Of a stretch of DNA of 64,000 bases, positions 36,955 to 45,956 are shown piece after piece. The notes below the pieces were generated by a model. That model was not told the DNA's origin and ran no database searches. It worked only from the letters and a program-made list of their open reading frames with translations. Source of the DNA: Clostridia bacterium. Lineage in GTDB: Bacteria > Bacillota > Clostridia > Lutisporales > Lutisporaceae. A program made the translations under genes and the position numbers. The first letter of the stretch is position 1; every line of letters starts with the position of its first letter. The stretch spans positions 1-64,000 of the forward strand of contig DASPIR010000030.1 of the NCBI GenBank assembly GCA_035628995.1, given 5' to 3'.

Positions 36955-37977
36955 CTACCTCTGCACCCTGCCTGATGCGTCTCCTTCCATAAGGGATTCA
37001 ACCTCGCTTATAGACACATGATTGGCATCTCCTTCTATGGTATGCTTTAAACAGGATGCTGCAACTGCAAACTCCAAGGACTTTTGCATATCATACCCCG
37101 AAGTCAAACCATATATGAGTCCTGCCCCAAAGGAGTCGCCGCCGCCCACTCTATCGACAATGTGGATGGAGTATTTCTTGGATTTATAGAAATTAGTCCC
37201 GTCGTATAACATCGCAGACCAATTGTTTTCCGATGCACTTATGCTCTCCCTTAATGTTATGGCAGCACATTTTAAACCAAATCTTGAAACGAGTTCGGCA
37301 GAAACTTTTTTGTAACCTTCGTCACTTAAGGTTCCTCCTGTTATATCTGTGCCTTCTGCTTTTATTCCGAATACCTTTTCTGCATCTTCCTCATTTGCTA
37401 TCACTACATCACAATGTTTTACGAGCTCTTCCATAACCTTGCCCGCTTTTTCTGTAGACCATAGTTTTTTCCTGTAATTTAAGTCAACGCTGACTGTAGC
37501 TCCGGCTTTTTTTGCTGCAAGTATGGCGTCCATTGTAATCGCGGCCATATTGTCGCTAAGGGCAGGGGTAATTCCTGTAAAGTGGAACCACTCCACATTC
37601 TCCATGATCATCTCCCAATTAAAGTCTTCTTTTTTTGCTTCGGAAATGGCAGAACAAGCTCTGTCATATATTACTTTCGAAGGCCTCTGAGATGCTCCCT
37701 TTTCACAGAAGTATATGCCAACTCTATCTCCGCCTCGGGTAATATACTGGGTATCTACTCCGTAGCGCCTAAGCTCGTTTACTGCAGCCTGCCCAATCTC
37801 ATGTTTTGGAAGCTTGGTTACAAAGTAAGTATTTTTCCCGTAGTTTGCAAGAGATACAGCAACATTTGCCTCTCCCCCACCGTATACAGCTCCAAATTCT
37901 TTCGCCTGCACGAACCTATCATATCCAACAGGTGCAAGGCGCAGCATCATCTCTCCAAAGGTCACTATTTTCTTCAT
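36955..37977 (-). CDS. kdgK: 2-dehydro-3-deoxygluconokinase KdgK (PfkB family)
   Basis: KdgK phosphorylates 2-keto-3-deoxygluconate to KDPG. The 340-residue PfkB-family kinase has the N-terminal GEMMLRLAP, the GGGEANVAVSLANYG motif and the C-terminal DRVGGGDSFGAGLIYG with the catalytic Asp (GGGD in place of GAGD). It lies directly downstream of an Eda-type aldolase on the same strand, giving a complete KDG to pyruvate route. Confidence 0.9.
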   Translation of the reverse strand: MKKIVTFGEMMLRLAPVGYDRFVQAKEFGAVYGGGEANVAVSLANYGKNTYFVTKLPKHEIGQAAVNELRRYGVDTQYITRGGDRVGIYFCEKGASQRPSKVIYDRACSAISEAKKEDFNWEMIMENVEWFHFTGITPALSDNMAAITMDAILAAKKAGATVSVDLNYRKKLWSTEKAGKVMEELVKHCDVVIANEEDAEKVFGIKAEGTDITGGTLSDEGYKKVSAELVSRFGLKCAAITLRESISASENNWSAMLYDGTNFYKSKKYSIHIVDRVGGGDSFGAGLIYGLTSGYDMQKSLEFAVAASCLKHTIEGDANHVSISEVESLMEGDASGRVQR

Positions 37978-37989
37978 TAAAAATTCCCC

Positions 37990-38637
37990 CTATCTATTTA
38001 GCCTTGCAGATTTTACAGCTTCAACAAATGCATTTGCAGTCTGGGTGACAAGAGCATAGTCTCCGGTCTTAGCACCTTTCGTCAAATCTCCACCTGTACC
38101 TACTGCAATAGCTCCAGCCTTTATCCAATCCTTTACATTTGAGAGATTTACACCACCTGTAGGCATGAAATTACCCTGAGGTAGAGGTCCCTTAAATGCC
38201 TTAATGATATCAGGACCAAATGCGCTTCCGGGGAATATTTTTAAAATTTCTGCTCCAAGTTCCAAAGCTTCAATAGCTTCCTTTACGGTCATTATGCCTG
38301 GCATCACGGGTATCCTGTATCTGTTACAGAGTTTTATTGTCTCAGGATTTATGCTGGGACTTACTATATATTTAGCTCCAGCCAGGATGCAGGCTCTTGC
38401 AGTTTCAGGATCAAGTACTGTACCCGCACCGATTATTACATCTTCATTTTTGTAGTATTCAGTTATTTCCTTAATAATATCTATAGCACCGGGTACAGTC
38501 ATCGTAACTTCAAGGGTCTTTATGCCGCCTTGTTTGACTGCATCGACTATTTTAAGTCCCTGATCCTTGGATTCTGCCCTTATAACCGCTACTATGCCTT
38601 CGTTAGCTATCCTCATGATTGTATTAATTCTTTCCAT
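37990..38637 (-). CDS. KDPG aldolase (Eda family), copy 2
   Basis: The 215-residue aldolase has VAVIRAESKDQ, IGAGTVLDPETA and the Schiff-base lysine in EILKIFPGSAFGP. It is first in the minus-strand operon eda-kdgK-VOC. It differs clearly from the copy at 22.2 kb, so the two may serve different epimers (gluco versus galacto) or 4-hydroxy-2-oxoglutarate. Confidence 0.9.
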   Translation of the reverse strand: MERINTIMRIANEGIVAVIRAESKDQGLKIVDAVKQGGIKTLEVTMTVPGAIDIIKEITEYYKNEDVIIGAGTVLDPETARACILAGAKYIVSPSINPETIKLCNRYRIPVMPGIMTVKEAIEALELGAEILKIFPGSAFGPDIIKAFKGPLPQGNFMPTGGVNLSNVKDWIKAGAIAVGTGGDLTKGAKTGDYALVTQTANAFVEAVKSARLNR

Positions 38638-38691
38638 AGTATCACCTCATTATTTTTATTTATATTAATTATATTGAAAACAGTAGGAAAC

Positions 38692-38713
38692 ATATTTGCA
38701 CATTATGAAAAAT
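38692..38713. promoter_or_regulatory. Operator-like palindrome before the eda-kdgK operon
   Basis: TTTGCACATTATGAAAA matches the consensus TTTCACATTRTGAAA with one base changed in each region. It lies 55 bases upstream of the eda start on the minus strand. Confidence 0.55.
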
Positions 38714-38922
38714 GATTTCATACGTTATCATATTACCCGAGATGCTTAGATTAAATCCCAGAGATTTAATGCTTAATAGCTACTATAATATAGCACATTT
38801 TTAATATTTTTGATAAATGAAATAGAATAAGCTCAGATAATATGAAATACTGCCCTTAAGTATAATTACACTTATGCATATAATTATCTCATAAAATTGG
38901 AATAATAGCAATAATAAAAGCA

Positions 38923-38940
38923 ATTGTCACGATGTGAAAA
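38923..38940. promoter_or_regulatory. Operator-like palindrome in the divergent region
   Basis: TTGTCACGATGTGAAAA keeps both half-sites, TCAC and GTGA, of the consensus. It lies midway between the divergent eda and oxidoreductase operons. The 590-base region (38638-39227) holds three such sites and one clear promoter, and I see no gene in it. Confidence 0.5.
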
Positions 38941-39076
38941 CGGCTCATACTTTTATAGCATTTTACTTAATGCACCAAATGGCTTAAACCCTAAATGTGA
39001 CATAGGATATGCACAGAACTATGGGATTTAACGGGAAATATATTAATACTCAGTTGTATTTTGGGAGCAAATTTCG

Positions 39077-39105
39077 TTGACATATTTATTAAAAATTGAT
39101 AAAAT
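39077..39105 (+). promoter_or_regulatory. Sigma-A promoter of the oxidoreductase-dehydratase operon
   Basis: TTGACA (39077-39082) and TAAAAT (39100-39105) have a 17-base spacer. It lies 123 bases before the first gene and just upstream of the operator at 39113. Confidence 0.75.
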
Positions 39106-39112
39106 AAAAACA

Positions 39113-39131
39113 GATATCATAATGTGAAAGT
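39113..39131. promoter_or_regulatory. Operator-like palindrome downstream of the -10 box
   Basis: ATATCATAATGTGAAAG is a variant of the shared operator read on the opposite strand as CTTTCACATTATGAT. Its place, 8 bases after the -10, is the same as at the Liv operon. Confidence 0.55.
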
Positions 39132-39227
39132 TGGGTGGCGGCTTTAATGATAAAACATAGATATAGGTCGAGTAAATATGAAAACTATTTTCTAAATATT
39201 ATTAAGGTTATAAAGGAGGTAATATGA

Positions 39228-39776
39228 TTGATTGAAGTAAGATGGCATGCAAGAGGTGGACAAGGCGGCTTTACGGCTGCTAAATTATTGGGACTAGCAG
39301 CATCAGTTTTTGGTGATAACTATGCGCAGGCATTTCCTTCTTTTGGTCCAGAGAGAAGAGGAGCACCTGTACTCGGTTTTACCAGAGTTGATAATAAACC
39401 AATAGGTGACCACAGCCAGGTATATGAGTGTGACTATGTAGTTGTACTGGATGAAACACTCATGGAGGTCGTAAATGTTACAAGCGGTTTAAAAGAGGGT
39501 GGCATACTTCTCATCAATTCAAAGTCAAGTCCGGAAAGCTTTGGCTTTAAAGAAAACTTTAAGGTTATAACGTTGAATGCGACGGATATTGCAGAGGAAG
39601 AGCTAAAAGCTCCAATTACCAACACTACTATGATGGGTGCACTGGCGGCAGTTGCAGACTTTGTTAGTATCGAATCAGTATTAAAGGCTATTGATAAGGG
39701 AATGTCGGAGAATCTGAGAGAGAAGAATAAAAGAGCTGTACTACGAGCCTATAATACACTGCGGGGGGTGAAATAG
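39228..39776 (+). CDS. porC: 2-oxoacid:ferredoxin oxidoreductase, gamma subunit
   Basis: The 182-residue gamma subunit has the typical opening EVRWHARGGQGGFTAAKLL and FPSFGPERRGAPV. It is part of a four-subunit enzyme that oxidatively decarboxylates a 2-oxo acid to an acyl-CoA, reducing ferredoxin. The likely start is TTG 39228 behind AAAGGAGGT; a tiny ATG frame (ATGATTGATTGA) overlaps it. It is the first of 13 co-directional genes. The por symbols are by analogy only, as the substrate is not proven to be pyruvate. Confidence 0.9.
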   Translation: MIEVRWHARGGQGGFTAAKLLGLAASVFGDNYAQAFPSFGPERRGAPVLGFTRVDNKPIGDHSQVYECDYVVVLDETLMEVVNVTSGLKEGGILLINSKSSPESFGFKENFKVITLNATDIAEEELKAPITNTTMMGALAAVADFVSIESVLKAIDKGMSENLREKNKRAVLRAYNTLRGVK

Positions 39777-40076
39777 ATGGCAAAGCCTCAAATAGTCAAG
39801 TACAAAATGCCGGAATGCAAAGACGATATGCCTTTTGGACCAAGCTCAGAATCAGGTGTCATTATAGAGCCCAATGCAGGATGGCGGGTGGAGAGACCTA
39901 TTCTTGACAACTCCAAATGCATAATGTGCTTAAGGTGCTGGCTTTTATGCCCGGACGGCGTCATTGACAAGGAAAAAGGGTCTCTTGAGATAGATTATAA
40001 TTTCTGTAAAGGCTGTGGAATATGTGCATATGAATGTCCCAAAAATGCAATAACCATGGTTAAGGAGGGCGAATAG
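39777..40076 (+). CDS. porD: 2-oxoacid:ferredoxin oxidoreductase, delta (ferredoxin) subunit
   Basis: The 99-residue subunit has two 4Fe-4S motifs: CIMCLRCWLLCP and CKGCGICAYECP. It passes electrons from the beta subunit to external ferredoxin. It starts at ATG 39777 immediately after the gamma stop. Confidence 0.92.
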   Translation: MAKPQIVKYKMPECKDDMPFGPSSESGVIIEPNAGWRVERPILDNSKCIMCLRCWLLCPDGVIDKEKGSLEIDYNFCKGCGICAYECPKNAITMVKEGE

Positions 40077-40077
40077 T

Positions 40078-41271
40078 ATGTCGAGCATAACAAAAAGTTC
40101 AAACCTTGAATTCTTGAATGGTGATGAAGCAGTCGCCTATGGTGCCAGGTTGTGCAGACCTAAAGTAGTATCTGTATATCCAATTACTCCCCAGACTATA
40201 GTGGTTGAGAAAATTTCTGAATTTGTGGCAAATAACCTTATGGATTGTGAGTATGTACATGTAGAAAGTGAACACAGTGCAATGGCTGCTGCAATGGGAG
40301 CCTCTCTTGTTGGTGCCAGAGCATTTACAGCGACTTCGTCACAAGGACTCGCATATATGCATGAGATGCTTCATTATGTAAGCGGGAGCAGGTTCCCCAT
40401 AGTAATGATGAATGCTAATAGGACTCTGGCTGCACCTTGGAATATATTCGGCGACCAGAGAGACTCCATAGCCCAGAGAGATACAGGCTGGATTCAGGTT
40501 TATGTAGAAAATGGACAAGAAGCTTTGGATATGATAATCCAGGCTTACAGGCTTGCAGAACATAAAGATATTTATATTCCGGTTATGGTAAACCTCGATG
40601 GGTTTGTAAACACACATACTTACGAACTTGTTGACATACCACCACAGGAGGAAGTAGATGAATTCCTGCCGGCCTTTGTTTCAAAAAATGCAATGGATTT
40701 TAATAACCCAAGAAGCTATTGTATGAGTGCTTCAACTGAATGGAATATGGAATTCAGATATCAGCAGCATGAATCCATGATGAATGCGAAGAAAGTCATT
40801 GAAGATATCAGCAGAGAGTTTGGAGAAAAGTTTGGAAGATATCATGGGGGCATGATTGAAGAATATAGATGCGATGATGCGGAAGTAGTAATGGTTACAA
40901 CAGGAAGCGTTACGGGTACATCAAGGATAGTAGTTGATCTTATGAGAGATAAAGGATTAAAAGTTGGACTTGTTAAGTTAAGGTTCTATAGACCATTTCC
41001 CAGAGAGTATTTTAAAGAACTGAAATCAAGGGTTAAGGCTGTAGGAATAATAGACAGGAATTTATCCTTTGGGTATGAGGGTGCAGTTGGCTCTGAGGTT
41101 AAGTCTGCAATGTACGATTCATGCAAGAGCCCTAAGGTGATAGATTTTATTGCCGGGATAGCTGGAAGAGATATTAGAAAAGAAGATATAGAGCTAATGT
41201 ACAATAAACTATTAAACCTTTCAAATGGTATGGACGAAGAGGAATTACAATTTATAGGATTGAGGTGGTAA
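40078..41271 (+). CDS. porA: 2-oxoacid:ferredoxin oxidoreductase, alpha subunit
   Basis: The 397-residue alpha subunit has the YPITPQT motif near residue 37, VESEHSAMAAAMGAS and ATSSQGLAYMHEML, as in pyruvate and 2-ketoisovalerate oxidoreductases of the four-subunit type. The closest recalled pattern is PorA of archaeal-type pyruvate oxidoreductase, but substrate residues cannot be judged by eye. Confidence 0.92.
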   Translation: MSSITKSSNLEFLNGDEAVAYGARLCRPKVVSVYPITPQTIVVEKISEFVANNLMDCEYVHVESEHSAMAAAMGASLVGARAFTATSSQGLAYMHEMLHYVSGSRFPIVMMNANRTLAAPWNIFGDQRDSIAQRDTGWIQVYVENGQEALDMIIQAYRLAEHKDIYIPVMVNLDGFVNTHTYELVDIPPQEEVDEFLPAFVSKNAMDFNNPRSYCMSASTEWNMEFRYQQHESMMNAKKVIEDISREFGEKFGRYHGGMIEEYRCDDAEVVMVTTGSVTGTSRIVVDLMRDKGLKVGLVKLRFYRPFPREYFKELKSRVKAVGIIDRNLSFGYEGAVGSEVKSAMYDSCKSPKVIDFIAGIAGRDIRKEDIELMYNKLLNLSNGMDEEELQFIGLRW

Positions 41272-41273
41272 GA

Positions 41274-42161
41274 ATGTTAAGTGTAAAAGACCTCACAGAC
41301 AAAGAGTATTTGTATGGACATAAAGCCTGCCCGGGATGCGGAATGGGAATAGTGGGGAGACTGGCTACAAAAATTTTGGGTGAGAAAACTGTTATAGCCC
41401 TTCCGGCAAGTTGTATGTCAACAGTTACAACTCAATACCCCCAGATGAATTATTCAATGCCGTCACTTACAATGGCCTTTCCTGGAACTGGTGCAGTGCT
41501 GTCCGGAATGGCAGCAGGTTTAAAGGCTCTTGGAATAAAGGATGTAAATGTTGTTGGTATTGCAGGTGACGGAGGTACTGCTGACATCGGCATACAGGCA
41601 TTGTCCGGCGCTGTTGAGCGAGGTGACGATATCATCTATATATGCTATGACAACGAAGCATATATGAATACCGGAGTACAGCGAAGCGGGATGACTCCTT
41701 ATGGTGCTACGACGACAACCACTCCATCAGGTAGTGTTTCAATTGGAGAAAAGCATCCTAAAAAGAATATGTTCGAAATAATGATTGCTCATAGGATTCC
41801 ATATGCTGCAACTGCATGCTCTTCATATCCGATGGATTTTATGAATAAGGTAGAAAAAGCTAAAAACACAAGAGGTCCTGCCTATATACATGTGATAGCT
41901 CCTTGCCCTACAGGATGGGGATTTCCGTCGGAATTGACAGTTGAGATAGGAAAAATGCTAGTAGAGTGTGGATTATGGTATCTTGCTGAATATGAGAATG
42001 GAAAGGTTAAAATGAATATGGTGCCCAAAACACTGAAACCCGTAAAAGAGTACCTGATAAAACAAAAAAGGTTCAAACATTTAAAAGATGATGATATAAG
42101 AGCCATTGAAGAGTATAGGAACAAGGAATGGGAGTTAATTAGGGAAAACTGGTTGAAATAG
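41274..42161 (+). CDS. porB: 2-oxoacid:ferredoxin oxidoreductase, beta (TPP) subunit
   Basis: The 295-residue beta subunit binds TPP and one 4Fe-4S cluster. GHKACPGCGMG supplies two Cys ligands, with a later Cys in APCPTGWG. The TPP-Mg motif is GIAGDGGTADIG...CYDNEAYMNTG. The likely start is ATG 41274 behind GAGGTGG; GTG 41265 in frame overlaps the alpha gene. Confidence 0.92.
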   Translation: MLSVKDLTDKEYLYGHKACPGCGMGIVGRLATKILGEKTVIALPASCMSTVTTQYPQMNYSMPSLTMAFPGTGAVLSGMAAGLKALGIKDVNVVGIAGDGGTADIGIQALSGAVERGDDIIYICYDNEAYMNTGVQRSGMTPYGATTTTTPSGSVSIGEKHPKKNMFEIMIAHRIPYAATACSSYPMDFMNKVEKAKNTRGPAYIHVIAPCPTGWGFPSELTVEIGKMLVECGLWYLAEYENGKVKMNMVPKTLKPVKEYLIKQKRFKHLKDDDIRAIEEYRNKEWELIRENWLK

Positions 42162-42196
42162 CATAGCAAAAGTGGAAGATGATGGGGGAATCAGAA

Positions 42197-42922
42197 ATGC
42201 GTTTACTCATATTTCAGGGTAGTTTCAGACAGGGTAAAGGGATTACAGGGATGGTAGTTGATAGATTTATTAAGGGTATGAAAAGGGCTGATCCCTCAAT
42301 TGAGATATGTATGGAATACCTCGCGGGTAAAAACATAGAGAATTGCAAGGGTTGCTTTAATTGCTGGATTAAAACTCCTGGGATTTGTTGCATCAAAGAC
42401 GATATGGAAAGAATAATTGAGGAGTATAGAAGCTCTGATGTAATAATAGCTGCAACTCCGGTTTACATAGACACGATGTCTTCCTACATCAAAAAGGTTT
42501 GGGAGAGGCTCTTGCCTGTCATGGAGCCATATTTTGAATATGATGATATTGGGGTCAAGCACAAAATAAGGGACGAGAAGCCAAAGTCCTTGTTTGTCAT
42601 AAGCACCTGCGCGATGCCTGAGCTAGAGCAGTTTGATGCACTAATCCAAACCTTCCGCAGAATATCCCGTAACTTCAATATCAATTTAACAGGCCAGTTG
42701 CTGAGACCTGAATCCCACTCACTCACATATGTTAAAAAATATGAAGATAAGATAAACGATGTGCTGGATGGAATTGAGAGATGTGGTGAGGAATTTATAA
42801 AAAATCTCTCAATATCTCCGGAAACATTGTCAAAAGCACAACAGAGAATTATGGACGGACCTTTGGATTTTGTGAAAACAAACAATAAGATGTGGGATGG
42901 GATAATAGGTAAAATAGTGTAG
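42197..42922 (+). CDS. NADPH-dependent FMN reductase-like flavoprotein
   Basis: The 241-residue protein has the flavodoxin-like fold of the FMN-reductase/iron-sulfur flavoprotein group: RLLIFQGSFRQGKGITGMV at the start, a Cys-rich CKGCFNCWIKTPGICC loop and IIAATPVYIDTMSSYIKKVWERLL. The compact Cys set could bind a cluster as in Isf proteins, or form disulfides. It is embedded between the oxidoreductase and the dehydratase and may be an electron carrier. The start ATG 42197 follows GGGGGAA. Confidence 0.8.
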   Translation: MRLLIFQGSFRQGKGITGMVVDRFIKGMKRADPSIEICMEYLAGKNIENCKGCFNCWIKTPGICCIKDDMERIIEEYRSSDVIIAATPVYIDTMSSYIKKVWERLLPVMEPYFEYDDIGVKHKIRDEKPKSLFVISTCAMPELEQFDALIQTFRRISRNFNINLTGQLLRPESHSLTYVKKYEDKINDVLDGIERCGEEFIKNLSISPETLSKAQQRIMDGPLDFVKTNNKMWDGIIGKIV

Positions 42923-42954
42923 GTCTGCGATATTTGGAGTTAAAAGGTGAGAGT

Positions 42955-43224
42955 ATGGATATTAAAGTAAGGGTCAAGTATTGTGGAGGATGTAACCCGA
43001 ACTATGACAGGAAGGGAATTGTAAATGTCATAGATAAGAAGCTGGACATTAATCTAGCAGCTTACGATGAAAATGAAATTCCCGATGTAACCCTTGTAAT
43101 ATGTGGGTGTAGTTCCGACTGTATAAAAATAGACGAGTATAAGAGTAAATATGGAACGATGCTGATAAGCAGCCCTGAACAGATTGAAGAGGTAATAAAG
43201 TATATCAAGTCTGTAAAGCTATAA
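42955..43224 (+). CDS. Small CGGCNPxYDR-motif protein
   Basis: The 89-residue protein has a Cys pair in YCGGCNPNYDR near residue 9 and a second set in ICGCSSDCIKID near 51. The fold looks like a small alpha-beta protein of the CGGC type, possibly metal- or cluster-binding. I do not know a function. The start is ATG 42955 behind AAGGTGAG. Its position next to an iron-sulfur radical-type dehydratase suggests an accessory role. Confidence 0.7.
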   Translation: MDIKVRVKYCGGCNPNYDRKGIVNVIDKKLDINLAAYDENEIPDVTLVICGCSSDCIKIDEYKSKYGTMLISSPEQIEEVIKYIKSVKL

Positions 43225-43265
43225 GATAACTAATTCTAATCAAACGTTAAATAGGAGGTAGTATT

Positions 43266-44702
43266 TTGAAGACAAAAGAACAATATTTAGAAAGCTTAAG
43301 ACAGCTTCATCCGGTAATATACTGCAATGGGGAGAAAATTGAAAGTGTTGTTGATCATCCGATGACAAAACCCCATGTTAATTCTGCAGCTATGACGTAT
43401 GAGCTTGCATTTGATCCCGAGTATGAAGATTTAATGGTGACAACATCGCATCTTACGGGAAAGAGAATTAACAGGTTTACATCGGTTCATCAAAGTACGG
43501 AAGACTTAATAAAAAAGGTCAAGATGCTTAGGATGATAGGGCAAAAAACCGGGACATGCTTCCAGCGATGTGTTGGTTTTGATGCAATGAACTCTACATT
43601 CATTACAACTTATAAGGTTGACCAGGAATATGGGACTAATTACCATGAAAGGTTTATAAAATATCTTGAGTATGTTCAGGAAAACGATCTTATGCTTGCA
43701 GGCTCCATGACGGACCCAAAGGGTGACAGGAGTAAAAAACCAGGACAGCAGGCCGACCCGGATCTTTATGTTCACATTGTTGAAAGAAGAGAGGATGGCA
43801 TAGTGGTAAGGGGCGCAAAAGCTCACCAGACAGGCATGGTCAATTCTCACGAAATGTTAATACTTCCAACCACCAATCTGGGAGCAGATGACAAGGACTA
43901 TGCAGTTGCTGCAGCTATACCTGTTGATGCCCCAGGAGTAGTTCATATTTTTGGAAGGCAGACCAATGATCAGAGAAGGCTTACTGGAGATATAGACACA
44001 GGAAACTCTGAATATGCAATAGTTGGTGGAGAAACCCTTACAGTTCTCAATGATGTTTTTGTCCCCTGGGATAGAGTATTTATGTGTGGCGAATACCAGT
44101 ATGCGCAGGAATATGTAGAAACCTTTGCTGCTTATCATAGACAGAACTATGGTGGATGCAAGGTTGGAGTTGCAGACGTAATAATAGGAGCAGCTGCTAC
44201 TATGGCAGAATACAACGGGGTACCAAATGTTTCACATATAAAAGATAAATTAATAGAAATGATAAACCTGTCAGAGACAATGTACAATTGTTCAATTGCA
44301 TGCTCATGTGAAGGATGCAAGACATCGGCAGGTTCATATTATGTAAATACTTTACTGGCAAATACGGTTAAGTTAAATTGTACAAGAACTATGTACGAAA
44401 TATCAAGACTTGCTCATGACATCGCAGGCGGATTTATTGCAACACTTCCTTATGAAGCAGACTATAAGAACCCGGAGACAAGAGGTTATATTGATAAATA
44501 CTTAAAGGCAAACCCGGATATCCCGACTGAGCACAGAATAAGGCTGGCAAGGCTGATTGAGAACATGACAGGCGGTACTGCATTGGCTGAATCGATGCAT
44601 GGCGCAGGTTCTCCGCAGGCAATGAGGATAATGCTTTATAGGGAATCCAATATGGAGCATAAAAAGAAACTGGCAAAGAAATTGGCTAAGATAGAAGAAT
44701 AG
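43266..44702 (+). CDS. abfD: 4-hydroxybutyryl-CoA dehydratase / vinylacetyl-CoA isomerase family protein
   Basis: The 478-residue flavoprotein closely follows AbfD of Clostridium aminobutyricum by recall (opening EQYLESLRQL, VDHPM, KVKMLRMIGQKT). AbfD converts 4-hydroxybutyryl-CoA to crotonyl-CoA via a ketyl radical using FAD and a 4Fe-4S cluster. The four cluster ligands are conserved: Cys98 and Cys102 (CFQRC), His291 and Cys298 (YHRQNYGGCK). It starts at TTG 43266 behind AGGAGGT. No 4-hydroxybutyrate dehydrogenase or CoA-transferase lies in the operon. Confidence 0.93.
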   Translation: MKTKEQYLESLRQLHPVIYCNGEKIESVVDHPMTKPHVNSAAMTYELAFDPEYEDLMVTTSHLTGKRINRFTSVHQSTEDLIKKVKMLRMIGQKTGTCFQRCVGFDAMNSTFITTYKVDQEYGTNYHERFIKYLEYVQENDLMLAGSMTDPKGDRSKKPGQQADPDLYVHIVERREDGIVVRGAKAHQTGMVNSHEMLILPTTNLGADDKDYAVAAAIPVDAPGVVHIFGRQTNDQRRLTGDIDTGNSEYAIVGGETLTVLNDVFVPWDRVFMCGEYQYAQEYVETFAAYHRQNYGGCKVGVADVIIGAAATMAEYNGVPNVSHIKDKLIEMINLSETMYNCSIACSCEGCKTSAGSYYVNTLLANTVKLNCTRTMYEISRLAHDIAGGFIATLPYEADYKNPETRGYIDKYLKANPDIPTEHRIRLARLIENMTGGTALAESMHGAGSPQAMRIMLYRESNMEHKKKLAKKLAKIEE

Positions 44703-44737
44703 ATAAGGTTCTTTTTCAAGCAGAGGAGGAGCAAATT

Positions 44738-45922
44738 ATGAATGAAGTTGTAATTATCAGCGGAGCAAGGACTGCTACAGGCAAATTCGGAGGCACACTC
44801 AGCGGCATATCCGCCCCGGAACTTGGGGCAATTGCCCTTAAAGAGGCTATAAAGCGCTCGGGCATACAGGGAGATATGATTGATGAGGTTATAATAGGCA
44901 CTCACTTTCAGGCCGGAATAAAGGCTAATTCTGCAAGGCAGGCAGCTATATATGCCGGATTGCCTGTTGAAATTCCTGCATTTACTCCGAATAAAAACTG
45001 TGGGACAGGCCTTAAGGCAATAAGCCTTGCAGCACAATCAATTCAGGTTGGCGACAATGAGATAGTTGCTGCAGGTGGATGTGAAACAATGAGTAAAATC
45101 CCTTATATACAAAATAATGCAAGATTTGGTTATAAGATGGGGAATGCGGAACTGTTGGACGGAATGCTCTATGATGGACTGGTTGACCCCTTTATGAATT
45201 ACCATATGGGTATCACTGCGGAGAATGTAGCTCAAAAATGCAGCGTTACAAGGGAGATGCAGGATGAATTCGCTTTAAGAAGCCATTTGCTTGCTGCTAA
45301 AGCATGGGAAGACGGAAAATTTAATGCAGATATAGTTCCTGTGTCTGTACCCCAAAGGAAAGGGGACCCAATAGTCTTTGACAAGGATGAAACATTCAGG
45401 GAGAATGCAAAAATAGAGGACTTCAAGAAATTGAAGGCAGCTTTTAAGGCTGATGGTACTGTTACAGCGGGGAATGCTTCCGGAATAAACGATGCAGCTG
45501 CCGCAGTTATAATGATGTCCAAGGATAAAGCAAAGAAGCTTAACTTACAGCCTTTAGCAAAGTATGTAGCTTCTGCTTCAGCAGGGGTTGACCCGGCAAT
45601 CATGGGATACGCGCCTGTATATGCGATACAGAAACTCTTAAATAAAGCAAACCTCAAAAAAGAAGATATAGGGTTGTTCGAAATAAATGAGGCATTTGCA
45701 GCACAGTCCGTTGCCTGCGTCAAGGATTTGGAATTGAATCCTGATATAGTAAATGTTAATGGGGGAGCCATAGCCCTGGGACATCCGGTAGGATGCACGG
45801 GAGCAAGGCTTACTATTACTCTTATAAGCGAAATGCGAAGAAGAGGAGTTAAGTATGGAATTGTCAGCTTGTGTATTGGCGGGGGACAGGGTATAGCTAC
45901 TTTATATGAACTCTGCGAATAA
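44738..45922 (+). CDS. thlA: Acetyl-CoA acetyltransferase (thiolase)
   Basis: The 394-residue thiolase condenses two acetyl-CoA to acetoacetyl-CoA or does the reverse. The acylated Cys88 is in [12 protein letters not shown], the base His in [16 protein letters not shown] and the second Cys in CIGGGQGIA. The PNKNCGTG variant differs slightly from the usual VNKVCGSG. It lies between the dehydratase and the 3-hydroxyacyl-CoA dehydrogenase. The symbol is by analogy. Confidence 0.93.
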   Translation: MNEVVIISGARTATGKFGGTLSGISAPELGAIALKEAIKRSGIQGDMIDEVIIGTHFQAGIKANSARQAAIYAGLPVEIPAFTPNKNCGTGLKAISLAAQSIQVGDNEIVAAGGCETMSKIPYIQNNARFGYKMGNAELLDGMLYDGLVDPFMNYHMGITAENVAQKCSVTREMQDEFALRSHLLAAKAWEDGKFNADIVPVSVPQRKGDPIVFDKDETFRENAKIEDFKKLKAAFKADGTVTAGNASGINDAAAAVIMMSKDKAKKLNLQPLAKYVASASAGVDPAIMGYAPVYAIQKLLNKANLKKEDIGLFEINEAFAAQSVACVKDLELNPDIVNVNGGAIALGHPVGCTGARLTITLISEMRRRGVKYGIVSLCIGGGQGIATLYELCE

Positions 45923-45956
45923 TTTCGTGTCTATATATAATGAAGGGAGTGTTAAT

